Part shown: positions 17,153 to 25,886 of the stretch, one piece after another
Layout of the letters: each line of letters begins with the position of its first letter
How positions within the stretch are numbered: the first letter of the stretch is position 1
Source of the DNA: DATKDF01 sp963752045
Lineage (GTDB): Bacteria > Acidobacteriota > Vicinamibacteria > Vicinamibacterales > SCN-69-37
Direction of reading: 5' to 3'
NCBI GenBank assembly: GCA_963752045.1
Contig: CAVVWN010000008.1
Coordinates: 930,001 to 994,000 of the forward strand
Length of the DNA stretch: 64,000 nucleotides
Translations under genes and position numbers: made by a program
The notes under the pieces: generated by a model
What the model saw: only the letters and a program-made list of their open reading frames with translations
Told to the model about the DNA's origin: nothing
Database searches by the model: none

Positions 17153-18805
17153 ATGAACAAGGAGATGGTGATCTCCGCCACGCCGCACGAGACGCGCGTG
17201 GCCATTCTCGAGGACGATCAGGTCGTCGAAGTCTTCATCGAGCGCGAGCATTCGCGGGGCGTCGTCGGAAACATCTACAAGGGCCGCGTCTCCAAGGTGC
17301 TGCCCGGGATGCAGTCGGCCTTCGTTGACCTCGATCTCGAGCGCGACGCCTTCCTGTATGTGACCGACGTCATCAGTCCCTCCGAGGAAGCCCTGGAGGA
17401 CGAAGACGATCTCGCGCCGGTGCCGGTCGTCGAGCCCAACGGGGCCGAGGCTGTTGCCGTCGACACGGCTGTCGAGGCCGAGCCTGTCCAGGGCGAGCCA
17501 GGCGGCGAGACGGCCGCCGCTCCGGGCCAGAACCGGACGGGACGCGATCGTCGCGGCCGGGAGCGTCCGGAGCGAACCGCGTCGACCGCCAAGATCGAGG
17601 ACCTTCTCAAGGAGGGGCAGGAAGTCGTCGTGCAGGTGGTCAAGGAGCCACTTGGCACGAAGGGCGCGCGCATCACCTCCCACTTGAGCCTGCCGGGCCG
17701 CTTCCTGGTCTACATGCCCACGGTCGAGCACATCGGCGTCTCGCGCAAGATCGAGTCGCGCGACGAGCGCCGCCGGCTCCGGGGCATCGTCCAGCGCTTT
17801 CGCGAGAAGACCGGACTCCCCGGCGGCGTCATCATCCGCACGGCGGCCGCGAACCGGTCCGAGGAAGACATCCTCACGGACCTCACGTACTTCGAGCAGG
17901 TGTGGACCGAGGTCCAGCGGCGGCGCGAAACGGAGCGGACGCCTGCCGTGCTCTTTCGCGAGGAGAGCCTCGTCACGAAGCTCCTCCGCGACCTGCTGAC
18001 CGAGCAGTACTCCTCAATCCGGATCGACGACGAGACGGAATACCGGCGCGTCTCGGCATTCGTGGGCCGGATCATGCCGAACATGGTCGGCCGCGTGAAG
18101 CCATACAGCAAGGAGTATCCGATCTTCGACGAGTACGGCGTGCAGGCCGAGATCGACAAGGCGCTGCGCAGCAAGGTCTGGCTCAAGTCCGGCGGGTACA
18201 TCGTGATCAACCAGACGGAAGCCCTCGTGGCGATCGACGTCAACACGGGCCGATACGTCGGAAAGAAGACCGCGGGCCGGCTCGAGGACACCATCGTCAA
18301 GACCAATCTCGAGGCGGTCAAGGAGATCATCAGGCAGATCCGGCTGCGCGACCTCGGCGGGATCATCGTCCTCGACTTCATCGACATGGAGGACAAGAAG
18401 AACCGCCAGAAAGTCGCCCAGGCGGTCGAGCAGGAGTTGCGCAAGGACAGGGCGCCGTCGAAGGCCGTACAGGTCTCCGATTTCGGGTTGATTATCATCA
18501 CGCGCAAGCGCGTGAAGAGCAGCCTCGAACGGCAACTGACCGAGCCGTGCCCGTACTGCTCGGGAACGGGCACCATCAAGACCAGCTCGACGATCTGCTA
18601 TGACATCCTGACCGAGGTCAAGAAGGTGAGTGCCGACCTCGATGGCTACAGCCTGGTGCTCCGGGTGAACCCGGAGATTGCCCGGGCTCTCAGGGAAGAG
18701 AGCCGATCGGTCTTCCGCGAGATGGAGGCCACGGTCGGTCGCAGTGTGACCATTCGGCCCGACGAGCAACTGCACCACGAACAGTTCGACGTGATGGCGA
18801 TCTAG
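17153..18805 (+). CDS. rng: Ribonuclease E/G family endoribonuclease
   Basis: This encodes a 550-residue endoribonuclease acting in RNA decay and rRNA maturation. The N-terminal S1 domain (from residue 36, GVVGNIYKGRVSKVLPGMQS) is split by a Pro/Ala/Glu-rich insert at about 80-145 and resumes at EGQEVVVQVVKEP. The catalytic core has VAIDVNTG and LRDLGGIIVLDFIDME with the Mg-binding Asp residues. The zinc-link motif is CPYCSGTG. There is no long degradosome C-tail, so it resembles RNase G more than RNase E. The ATG at 17153 has GGAG eight bases upstream. The position after the mre genes matches mreBCD-cafA order in proteobacteria. Confidence 0.93.
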   Translation: MNKEMVISATPHETRVAILEDDQVVEVFIEREHSRGVVGNIYKGRVSKVLPGMQSAFVDLDLERDAFLYVTDVISPSEEALEDEDDLAPVPVVEPNGAEAVAVDTAVEAEPVQGEPGGETAAAPGQNRTGRDRRGRERPERTASTAKIEDLLKEGQEVVVQVVKEPLGTKGARITSHLSLPGRFLVYMPTVEHIGVSRKIESRDERRRLRGIVQRFREKTGLPGGVIIRTAAANRSEEDILTDLTYFEQVWTEVQRRRETERTPAVLFREESLVTKLLRDLLTEQYSSIRIDDETEYRRVSAFVGRIMPNMVGRVKPYSKEYPIFDEYGVQAEIDKALRSKVWLKSGGYIVINQTEALVAIDVNTGRYVGKKTAGRLEDTIVKTNLEAVKEIIRQIRLRDLGGIIVLDFIDMEDKKNRQKVAQAVEQELRKDRAPSKAVQVSDFGLIIITRKRVKSSLERQLTEPCPYCSGTGTIKTSSTICYDILTEVKKVSADLDGYSLVLRVNPEIARALREESRSVFREMEATVGRSVTIRPDEQLHHEQFDVMAI

Positions 18806-18815
18806 AGCTTATGAT
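18785..18815 (+). promoter_or_regulatory. Possible promoter for the secreted gene at 18833
   Basis: TTCGAC (18785-18790) and TATGAT (18810-18815) are 19 bases apart, directly before the small secreted protein gene and overlapping the RNase gene end. The boxes are moderate matches to the housekeeping consensus. Confidence 0.3.
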
Positions 18816-18832
18816 GTAGGCGGAGGGTTTGC

Positions 18833-19264
18833 ATGGCTGGAAAGGGACGACTGGTAGCACTTCTGGGCGCCGCAGCGGCGATGATGCTGGTGGTGCAGAG
18901 CGCCGGACTCGTGGCGCAATCCCTCGCAACGGTGCGCATACCCCGGGCCGTCATGGCGAACGGACAAGCACTCGCCGCCGGCACCTATGCCGTGCGGGTT
19001 TCGGCCGACCCGGTTACTCCCGTCGTGGGCCAGGCCGCCGAAGGTACGCGCTGGGTCGAGTTCCTGCAGGGCGACCAGGTCCGGGGCAAGGAACTGGCCA
19101 CGGTCCTGACCGGTGATGCCGTCGCGGCGGTCGCCGGGGGCGGCGGTCCGGCGTCGGGCAGCGCCAAGGTCGAGCTCCTCAGGGGCGAAGAATATATTCG
19201 CGTCTGGATCAACAGCCGCGGCACGCACTACCTCGTGCATCTGGCTGTCGCGCCCGGCCTCTGA
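18833..19264 (+). CDS. Small secreted protein of unknown function
   Basis: This encodes 143 residues. An N-terminal signal peptide (about residues 1-29, ending GLVAQS) precedes a compact beta-rich domain with VRIPRAVMANGQALAAGTYA and, near the end, EEYIRVWINSRGTHYLVHLA. The phrase 'ALAAGTYAVRV' resembles small exported proteins common in Acidobacteriota whose function is unknown. A GGAGG site lies a few bases upstream of the ATG. It converges with the methyltransferase at 19280 with 15 bases between stops. I do not recognise a functional motif. Confidence 0.7.
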   Translation: MAGKGRLVALLGAAAAMMLVVQSAGLVAQSLATVRIPRAVMANGQALAAGTYAVRVSADPVTPVVGQAAEGTRWVEFLQGDQVRGKELATVLTGDAVAAVAGGGGPASGSAKVELLRGEEYIRVWINSRGTHYLVHLAVAPGL

Positions 19265-19279
19265 CGTGGCTGCCGGGCG

Positions 19280-20098
19280 CTAGTCGGGCCGGTCGGCCAT
19301 CCAGGCGATGAAGTGGCCGGTCAGATAGCGGCTGGGCCATCGCGCGAGTCTTTCCCAGGCTTCGAGTCGGTCCAGAAACTTCATGCTCCTGCCGGCGTGC
19401 GGCAGGGGCGCGCGGTCGAGTCGTGCGGCCCGTCTGACAGCCCACACACGTGGACAGTGCATGACAGCCGTGGTGTCCCGCACGGTGAAACCCGCCACGG
19501 AGAGTGCCTTCCGCCCCGCGCGCGGTCCGTACGTCGCCCCCACAAAATACGGAACGAGTCCCGTCCCGCGCAGCAGCCGGAAGGGCAGGGCGTTCCGCAG
19601 CGCAACCAGTGGATTCACCGGGTTGTCGAGCGTCAGGATCAGGCGGCCCCCCGGCGCCAGCACGCGGTAGATCTCCGCGAGGGCCACGGCGATGTCGTCG
19701 GGGTTCTCGAAATGGTCGAGCGTCGAGTTGGAGACAACGACGTCGAAGGACGCCGATGCGTATGGGAGCGCTCGCACGTCGGCAGCCACGAGCGGAGATG
19801 TCGGCTGGGTGTGACGGGCCTGCCGCACTGCCGCAATCGCCTCGTCGAGGCCGAAGGCGCATCTGGAACGGCTGGCAAGATCGGGGAGCAGGCCCTGGCC
19901 GCAGATTTCATCGAACACGTCCGTCTTGAGTGCCCGGCGCACCGGCCGGTCAGGCCACCATCGGGCGATGAGGCCGGCGTTGATGGCATCCGCGTGACGC
20001 CGCCAGAGCTTCCCCCCGGCCGGGGAATGATTGGCCACCTCGTTCCAGTAGCGGGCGTCAGGTCTCGTGCCTCCGGTGAGTCGTGGGGGCCGGGTCAT
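19280..20098 (-). CDS. Class I SAM methyltransferase, last gene of the ANL/transport cluster
   Basis: This encodes 272 residues. The usual glycine-rich motif I is degenerate, but CAFGLDEAIAAVRQAR follows in the position of motif I/II. The later methyltransferase_11 motifs are clear: ALPYASASFDVVVSNSTLDH and EIYRVLAPGGRLILTLDNP. The C-terminal half carries FRLLRGTGLVPYF and an Arg-rich tail. Its ATG overlaps the flippase stop by four bases, so it is the terminal gene of the cluster that starts at 27481. A role in modifying the lipid-linked or exported product is plausible but inferred from position. Confidence 0.8.
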   Translation of the reverse strand: MTRPPRLTGGTRPDARYWNEVANHSPAGGKLWRRHADAINAGLIARWWPDRPVRRALKTDVFDEICGQGLLPDLASRSRCAFGLDEAIAAVRQARHTQPTSPLVAADVRALPYASASFDVVVSNSTLDHFENPDDIAVALAEIYRVLAPGGRLILTLDNPVNPLVALRNALPFRLLRGTGLVPYFVGATYGPRAGRKALSVAGFTVRDTTAVMHCPRVWAVRRAARLDRAPLPHAGRSMKFLDRLEAWERLARWPSRYLTGHFIAWMADRPD

Positions 20099-21579
20099 GT
20101 TGTTGTCCCTGGCCTGGCCGTGCTGCTCGCCCGAAATCCCAGGACGGTCCTGGCTCGGTTGAAATCCCCACGGCTGAGTTCACCGGCAACCGTCAGAAGG
20201 CCGATGGCGACAGCGCTGCCGACGATCGCCTTGACGAGTAACCATGGTCCCTGGGTCGACCACCCGGCCGCAAGCGCGACCGTTACGACCGTGACGACGG
20301 AACTGCGGAGCGCGGAGCCCATCGGCGGTGAGATTCCCAAGGTCGCCCGGACCACCACGAGCGAGGCGCCGAGGCTGACTGACGCCGAGACGGCCGTCAC
20401 AAGCGCCGCGCCGAACGGGCCATAGGCCGGCACCACGAGTGCGTGCGCGACCACAGCGGCTGGCAGGACGGGCCACAGGCACGTGCTCGCCAGCCTGGCG
20501 CGGTCGCCCGCGAGCAGGAGCGCGGTCGAGACCGAGACGAGCGCGAACGCGAGGCCGGCGATCACGAGCGGGCCTGCGAGCGAGGCGGCCGGTTCGAAGC
20601 CCGCCCCGTAGACGAACCGCAGAATCTCCGGCGCCGCGCCCACGAGCAGCCCCGCCCAGGGCATGAGGAGGATCGTCGCCCGGTATCCTTCGCGTCCCAG
20701 GCGCTCGGCGCTCTCGGGCTCGCGGCGGGCGTAGGCACTGGCCACCGAGGCCAGGAGCAGCGGCGTGAGGCTCATCGCGAAAAGACTCGGCGCCAACGAG
20801 AAGTTCTGCGCCGCGGCGTAGAACCCGGCCTCCTGCCCGCTGCCGCCCAGCAACTTGGTCGCGATGAGGCCGAGCTTGTCGATGAACCGCACGCCGAGGG
20901 CCACGACGAACATCGGGAGCGCGATGCGACCCACATGACGGAGCGGGAGACGGCCGCCCGCCCGCCACGGCACGCGTGCCAGGGCCTGGACCACCAGGTA
21001 GGCTGCGAGCGTGGAGACGACACTGCCGACGACAGCGCCGGCAATCGACCAGCCGGCCGCGACGAATGCAATCACGAAGATCGGCCTCGACACCGATCGA
21101 GCGGCGCCGGCGAGCGCCCGGGCCCCGTATCGGCCTCGCCCGGTCAGCACGTTGCGGCTGGCATTCGAGGCCGCCGCGATCGGCACCTCGAGGGCAAACC
21201 ACTGCAGGAGCGGAGCGAGCTGTGGTTCGCTGAAGAGCGCGGCCAGCCGGCTGGCGCCAAGCCACAACAGAAGGCCCAGAGCCGCGCCGACTCCCGTTTG
21301 AAGTCGGACCAACGACGCCCCAACCGGTTTCCAGTCCGCCGATTCGCTCACGAGCTTGACGATCGTGCGGTTGAAGAGCGCCGCAATGGCCCACTCGAGC
21401 GTGACGACGAGCGACGCCGCGACGCTGTAGAGGCCGTAGCCGGCCGGTCCAAGTGACCGGCCGAGGTACGCGGCTGTGACGACGCCCGCCGGGATGAGGA
21501 GCCCTTCGGCGGCCAGCACCTTGATGGTGCCGCGCGCCAGCCCCTGCGCGCCCGCGACGTCGGGGCCGGTGCCGCTCAT
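20095..21579 (-). CDS. Flippase of the polysaccharide/oligosaccharide exporter (Wzx/MVF) type
   Basis: This encodes a 494-residue membrane protein with 12-14 predicted helices. The N-terminus AGVVTAAYLGRSLGPAGYGL is the diagnostic start of polysaccharide-export flippases, where YLGR..GP..YG is conserved. Such proteins move lipid-linked glycans or similar molecules across the inner membrane. It overlaps both neighbours by four bases (permease upstream, methyltransferase downstream). No glycosyltransferase accompanies it here, which makes the cargo unclear. Confidence 0.85.
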   Translation of the reverse strand: MSGTGPDVAGAQGLARGTIKVLAAEGLLIPAGVVTAAYLGRSLGPAGYGLYSVAASLVVTLEWAIAALFNRTIVKLVSESADWKPVGASLVRLQTGVGAALGLLLWLGASRLAALFSEPQLAPLLQWFALEVPIAAASNASRNVLTGRGRYGARALAGAARSVSRPIFVIAFVAAGWSIAGAVVGSVVSTLAAYLVVQALARVPWRAGGRLPLRHVGRIALPMFVVALGVRFIDKLGLIATKLLGGSGQEAGFYAAAQNFSLAPSLFAMSLTPLLLASVASAYARREPESAERLGREGYRATILLMPWAGLLVGAAPEILRFVYGAGFEPAASLAGPLVIAGLAFALVSVSTALLLAGDRARLASTCLWPVLPAAVVAHALVVPAYGPFGAALVTAVSASVSLGASLVVVRATLGISPPMGSALRSSVVTVVTVALAAGWSTQGPWLLVKAIVGSAVAIGLLTVAGELSRGDFNRARTVLGFRASSTARPGTTT

Positions 21580-22331
21580 CGTGCCCGCTCGAGCGGCGCC
21601 AGGCTCCGTGACACAACGGCCGCGCAGGCCAGCGCGACGAGAATCACGACCAGCAGGATCGCCAGCGCATTGGCCGGTTCAAAGCGGCCCCCGAACGTCC
21701 GCAGGAGCCCGCCAAGCCCCGTGAGCGCGATGAACATCTCCCCGTTGACCATGCCCTTGACGGCGTAGAGGACGCCCACCCTCAGGCCGCCGGCGACGAC
21801 CGGCCGGGCCTCTGGCCATCTGATCTTCCAGAACAGATCACGCTCGCGCGCACCGAAGGCCGTCGCCATGTCGAGCAACTGCGGCGAGGCATCCCGAATG
21901 CCAGCTTGCGTCGTCGCCGTGATGACGAACACGGCGCCCAGAAACACCGCGCCGACCTGCGTCAGCCGGCTCGCGCCGAACACGGTGAAGAGAACCGGCA
22001 CGAAGACGAGGCTGGGCGCGGCGAGCAACGCATTGAGCCAGGGGTCGAGCGTCTGGCCGAGCCGAGCATAGCGTCCCATGAGCGCTCCGGCCCCGACGCC
22101 CAGGACCATCGCGAGCGTGAATCCGAGGACCAGGCTCATCAGACTGACCGCGAGGTTGGCCAGGATCGCTCCGGACATCGTCAAACGGACGAGAGCCGAG
22201 ACGACCTCGGAGAACGGCGGCAGGAAGAAGGGCGTGGTGATGCGCGACACGACTTCCCAGAGGACGATCAGCATGGCCAGCGACCACGCCGGTATCGCGG
22301 AGGGTGCTCGAGTGTTCGCAGACCCGCTCAC
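21576..22331 (-). CDS. ABC transporter permease (NitT/TauT type), second of two
   Basis: This encodes a 251-residue inner-membrane permease with six hydrophobic segments. The EAA loop is recognisable as DMATAFGARERDLFWKIRWP, followed by the conserved RPVVAGGLRVG. This layout is that of SsuC/TauC-type importers for sulfonates, nitrate or thiamine precursors. The GTG start at 22331 overlaps the ATPase stop, and the end overlaps the flippase start. Having a flippase coupled directly to an importer is unusual. Confidence 0.88.
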   Translation of the reverse strand: MSGSANTRAPSAIPAWSLAMLIVLWEVVSRITTPFFLPPFSEVVSALVRLTMSGAILANLAVSLMSLVLGFTLAMVLGVGAGALMGRYARLGQTLDPWLNALLAAPSLVFVPVLFTVFGASRLTQVGAVFLGAVFVITATTQAGIRDASPQLLDMATAFGARERDLFWKIRWPEARPVVAGGLRVGVLYAVKGMVNGEMFIALTGLGGLLRTFGGRFEPANALAILLVVILVALACAAVVSRSLAPLERAR

Positions 22332-23098
22332 TGGTCCCCCTGCCGGTGGGGCAGCAGCCGGGCCCAAAGGTGCTCCTTGATCTCGACGAAGCGCGGGACG
22401 CCGCCGAGTCTCGGCGGGCGGGGTCTCGGCAGGCCGACGTCGATCACTTCTTCGACGGTGGCGGGCCGCGGTGAGAGCAGCACGATGCGGTCGGCCAGCC
22501 TGACGGCTTCGTCGACGCTGTGCGTGACGAAGACCACGGTCTTGCGGTGCCGATGGTGGAGGGCGAGCAGGTCACCCTGCAGGAGCCGGCGAGCCTGGGC
22601 GTCGAGCGCGCCGAACGGCTCGTCCATCAGCAGGATGGCCGGGTCCACCGCCAGCGCCCGTGCGAGTCCGACCCGCTGCTGCATGCCGCCGGAGAGCTGG
22701 GCCGGCAGACTGTGCTCGAAGCCGGTCAGGCCCATCGCGTCACTCAGTTCCCGCGCGCGGTCGAGCCTTGCCGCGAGCGGCGTGCCCCGCAGCTCGAGAC
22801 CGAAGGCGATGTTGGTGAGGACGTCGGCCCACGGCAGGAGCGCAAAGTCCTGGAACACGACGCCGCGATCCGGGCCGGGGCCGGTCACCGGACGCCCGCC
22901 GACGAAGACCCCTCCCGAGTCGGGCTGCACCAGTCCCGCCAGCAGCCTGATGGCGGTCGTCTTGCCGCAACCGCTGGGGCCGAGGATGCACACGAACTCA
23001 CGATCGGCCACCGACAACGTCAGGTTGTCCAGGACACGGATCGGCGCGGCGCCGCCGCCGGACGGGTAGGACTTGGAGCAGCGTCGGAATTCGATCAC
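22328..23098 (-). CDS. ABC transporter ATP-binding protein (NitT/TauT type)
   Basis: This is the 256-residue ATPase that powers the importer. It has Walker A GPSGCGKTT near residues 40-48, Q-loop VVFQDFALLPWADVLTN, signature LSGGMQQRVGLARAL, Walker B ILLMDEPFGALD and H-loop FVTHSVDEA. All functional motifs are intact and match the SsuB/TauB subfamily. The GTG start at 23098 overlaps the end of the first permease; the stop overlaps the start of the second permease. Confidence 0.93.
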   Translation of the reverse strand: MIEFRRCSKSYPSGGGAAPIRVLDNLTLSVADREFVCILGPSGCGKTTAIRLLAGLVQPDSGGVFVGGRPVTGPGPDRGVVFQDFALLPWADVLTNIAFGLELRGTPLAARLDRARELSDAMGLTGFEHSLPAQLSGGMQQRVGLARALAVDPAILLMDEPFGALDAQARRLLQGDLLALHHRHRKTVVFVTHSVDEAVRLADRIVLLSPRPATVEEVIDVGLPRPRPPRLGGVPRFVEIKEHLWARLLPHRQGDQ

Positions 23099-23862
23099 TC
23101 GACAATCGCTCCTGCGCGAACCGGGCCGAACCGCCGCTCCCATCGGGATGCGATACCGATGAGCAACACCGCCTCCGACATCACGACCAGCACGAGCGCA
23201 TACACGCCGGCCGCATCGAAGTCGGCCTGGAAATCGAGAATCAGCTCGCCCAGTCCAACGGCGACGAGCAGCAGTTCGACCGAGATCATGCCGGAGACCG
23301 CCCTGGCGAGGCCGAGCCGCATGGCGGTGGCGAGGGCCGGCCTGGTGCCGGGGAGCAGAACGTGCCGCCAGATCTGCCGCTCGGTCGCGCCAAACGATCG
23401 CGCCATGTCGACGAGCCTGGGATCGAGGCGCGCGACGCCGGCCCTGACCGTCACCACGATGACCGGAAGGGCGAAGACGGCCACGATGACGGCGCGGGTG
23501 AGGAGACCGAAACCGAACGCCATGAGGATGAGCGGCATCACGGCGGACTTTGGCGTGACGAGCATGAGGTTCAGGTGCACGCCGAGCCAGCGATCGAGCG
23601 TCGTGAATCGACCGGTTGCCAGGCCGAGCGGAACACCCACCGCGACCGCCAAAGGCAGGCCTGCCATGAGCGACTGGTTGCTGATCCAGACCGCGCGCCA
23701 GAGCTCGGCAGACGTGAGGAGCCTTCCGAGCGCCAGGAACGTGGCCGAGGCGGTCGGGAGGAGGAACGAATCCGAGAGCCGGGCACCCACCTCCCAGATG
23801 GCACCGACGGTGGCGATGAGCGCGAGTGACACGGCGACCTGTCGGGAACGGCCGGCGCTCAT
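23095..23862 (-). CDS. ABC transporter permease (NitT/TauT type), first of two
   Basis: This encodes a 255-residue permease with six hydrophobic segments. The EAA loop reads DMARSFGATERQIWRHVLLP, followed by GTRPALATAMRLGLARAVSG. It is similar in plan to the permease at 21576-22331 but clearly diverged, so the importer is probably a heterodimer. The ATG at 23862 overlaps the stop of the substrate-binding gene by four bases, and its stop overlaps the ATPase start. Confidence 0.88.
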   Translation of the reverse strand: MSAGRSRQVAVSLALIATVGAIWEVGARLSDSFLLPTASATFLALGRLLTSAELWRAVWISNQSLMAGLPLAVAVGVPLGLATGRFTTLDRWLGVHLNLMLVTPKSAVMPLILMAFGFGLLTRAVIVAVFALPVIVVTVRAGVARLDPRLVDMARSFGATERQIWRHVLLPGTRPALATAMRLGLARAVSGMISVELLLVAVGLGELILDFQADFDAAGVYALVLVVMSEAVLLIGIASRWERRFGPVRAGAIVE

Positions 23863-24875
23863 GGGGCCCCCGGAATTCGCTTGACCCGCCGGGCGTCCGG
23901 GCCGCGCAGGTTCTCTCGCGCCTGCTCCAGGTGAGACAGGTCCACCAGGTCGTCGGCGCCGACGTTCGGTGCGAGCTGCCCGTGACGCTGAAGGAACTGG
24001 AGTGACTCGGCCACCGACCCAGTCGAGAGTCCGCCGTCGGGGCTCCAGAGTTGCGACGACACGTACGCCGCAGCACTTCGGGGCCAGATTGACGAGGCGC
24101 CCACGGTTCGATTCGCCTCGGTGACGAGCACCGCCGAATCGGAGAGCGCCAGGCGATTCGCCTCGATTCTCGCGCCGAGATACACCTGCACGATTACCGG
24201 GTAGCTCTCCACGAACCGCCGGTTGGCGTGCACGCCGGACGTCCGGACGTTCGGCCACCGCCGGCCGAACTCCTGCGCGAGCCTGAATCGGCCCGGCGCC
24301 TGCGCGTCGAGCCAGATCCACTGGTTCAGCTCGAGGACCGCGGCGTCGAGCCCGCCGGAGAGCAACGCGGCGGCGCGGTTGCTGGATCTCGCGATGGCGA
24401 TCTTCCCGACGCTCGCGTCGGGACAGGACTCGGCGAGAAACGTGTCGAGGAGCGCGGTGCCGCCGGCGCCGGGGCCCTGAATGCCGACGGTCCGGCCGCG
24501 CAGGCTCTCGCATCCGGCGATCTCGGATCGCGTGACGAATGTGTGCACGTCACCGACGTGCTCCATCAGGGTCACCACGTTGGCGCCCTTGGCGCGCGCA
24601 GCCCAGAAGGTGCGCAGGGCCCCGTGGGCCACGTCGACGTCGCCGCGTGACAGCGCTTCGGCCGCCTGCTCGGTCTGCGAGAAGACCACCACGTCGATCC
24701 GGTAGCCGCGGGCGCGCAGTTGCTCGTGCGCGATGACCGACGGGACATCGTCGAAGTCCATCGCGCCCGCGTAGGCGACACGGATGACCGGACCGGTCGT
24801 CCGTGGCCCGGCCGCGCAGCCGGCGACGCCCAGTGCGAGTGTGAGCGCCGACACCGCGCGCAGGGAGGAGAGCAT
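23859..24875 (-). CDS. Substrate-binding lipoprotein (NMT1/THI5-like), copy 1
   Basis: This encodes a 338-residue binding protein. A lipobox (LALGVAGC, Cys at residue 20) marks it as a lipoprotein. The mature domain begins VIRVAYAGAMDFDDVPSV and contains GDVDVAHGALRTFWAARAKG and GRTVGIQGPGAGG, the pattern of NMT1/SsuA-like periplasmic binding proteins. Two Cys flank the last motif (AGCESL and AESCPD) and recur in copy 2, so a conserved disulfide is likely. It overlaps the permease gene by four bases and lies 42 bases after copy 2. Confidence 0.85.
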   Translation of the reverse strand: MLSSLRAVSALTLALGVAGCAAGPRTTGPVIRVAYAGAMDFDDVPSVIAHEQLRARGYRIDVVVFSQTEQAAEALSRGDVDVAHGALRTFWAARAKGANVVTLMEHVGDVHTFVTRSEIAGCESLRGRTVGIQGPGAGGTALLDTFLAESCPDASVGKIAIARSSNRAAALLSGGLDAAVLELNQWIWLDAQAPGRFRLAQEFGRRWPNVRTSGVHANRRFVESYPVIVQVYLGARIEANRLALSDSAVLVTEANRTVGASSIWPRSAAAYVSSQLWSPDGGLSTGSVAESLQFLQRHGQLAPNVGADDLVDLSHLEQARENLRGPDARRVKRIPGAP

Positions 24876-24917
24876 ATGCGAGTAACCGCGACACTCGAGT
24901 CGCCGCGGTGCTTGATT

Positions 24918-25886
24918 CTACCTGTCCCGCGGGGGAAGGGGACCGTGCGTGATCGTTTCCGGGCTGAGCGCCGTCAGATCGACGTGCGTGCCGAAGAAGC
25001 CGAGCGTGGCTTCGACCCGTGTCCGCGAGAGACCGCCGCCGCGCCACCAGGCTTCGGCATCGATGTACTTCCGAGCGACATCTTCCCAGTCGTCAGACGG
25101 ACCGAGGATTGCCAGCGCGCGCGCCGCCAGGGCGTCCACACGGCGAACGCCGTCCGCGGCCGCCCGGGTAGCCTGTAGGTAAGCGGCCAGATCGCCAGGG
25201 TGGGTTGCCGCCCAGCGCTCGTTCGCAAAGACGCCAACGACGACCAGGTCCGGCCACGACATCGAGAAGTCTGCCAGAACGGTGAAACGTCCGGGCGCGA
25301 GGCGTTCGAGCCTGACAATCTCGCCGACCTTCAGCACCGCCGCGGCGACGTGGCCCGAGAGGAGGGCCGCCAGCCGGTTGTCAGACTGCTGGATGAACGC
25401 AAGCCTGGCCTCGCTGTCCGGACACTCGGCGTCAAGCCAGGCCTCGGCAAACACAGCGGAAGCCGCCCCCGGGCTCTGAACGGCAAGGCTCGCGCCGTCG
25501 AGGCTTCTGCAGGAGCTCCCGGACCGACCGACAAGTCGGTGCGGGTTGGCGACGTGTTCGCCGACGAGCCGGATCGGGGCACCCTTCGCCGCGGCAGCGA
25601 GGTACGTCGTAACCGCACCGATGCCGATGTCGGCGTCGCCCCGGGCCAGCGCCTCGGCCGCAAGCGCCGAGAGTCGATACTCGCTTCGCTCGATGCGATA
25701 GCCCTGCGCTTCCAGCATCGCGTGCCCGTCGAGGGCCGGGATGTCATCGAAGTCGGCGATACCGGTGTTGGCGATCCGGATGAGGCCTCCCGGCTCGGCG
25801 GGTCTCCCGCCACAGCCGGCGACTCCGAGCACGGCCATCGAGGCCCCGGCTGCGGTGAGGCCAACCGACCGAACCCAACGCCTCAC
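24918..25886 (-). CDS. Substrate-binding lipoprotein (NMT1/THI5-like), copy 2
   Basis: This encodes a 322-residue lipoprotein with lipobox LGVAGC (Cys at residue 25). It is a diverged relative of the protein at 23859-24875. It shares ADFDDIPAL, the GDADIGIGAVTTYLAAAAKG motif in the same position, the paired Cys residues (SSCRSL and AECPD) and the motif LAALLSG. The C-terminus has an extra Trp-rich stretch (YIDAEAWWRGGGLSRTRVEA). Its start overlaps the end of the adenylate-forming gene by four bases. Two binding proteins for one importer suggest two ligands or ligand forms. Confidence 0.85.
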   Translation of the reverse strand: MRRWVRSVGLTAAGASMAVLGVAGCGGRPAEPGGLIRIANTGIADFDDIPALDGHAMLEAQGYRIERSEYRLSALAAEALARGDADIGIGAVTTYLAAAAKGAPIRLVGEHVANPHRLVGRSGSSCRSLDGASLAVQSPGAASAVFAEAWLDAECPDSEARLAFIQQSDNRLAALLSGHVAAAVLKVGEIVRLERLAPGRFTVLADFSMSWPDLVVVGVFANERWAATHPGDLAAYLQATRAAADGVRRVDALAARALAILGPSDDWEDVARKYIDAEAWWRGGGLSRTRVEATLGFFGTHVDLTALSPETITHGPLPPRDR

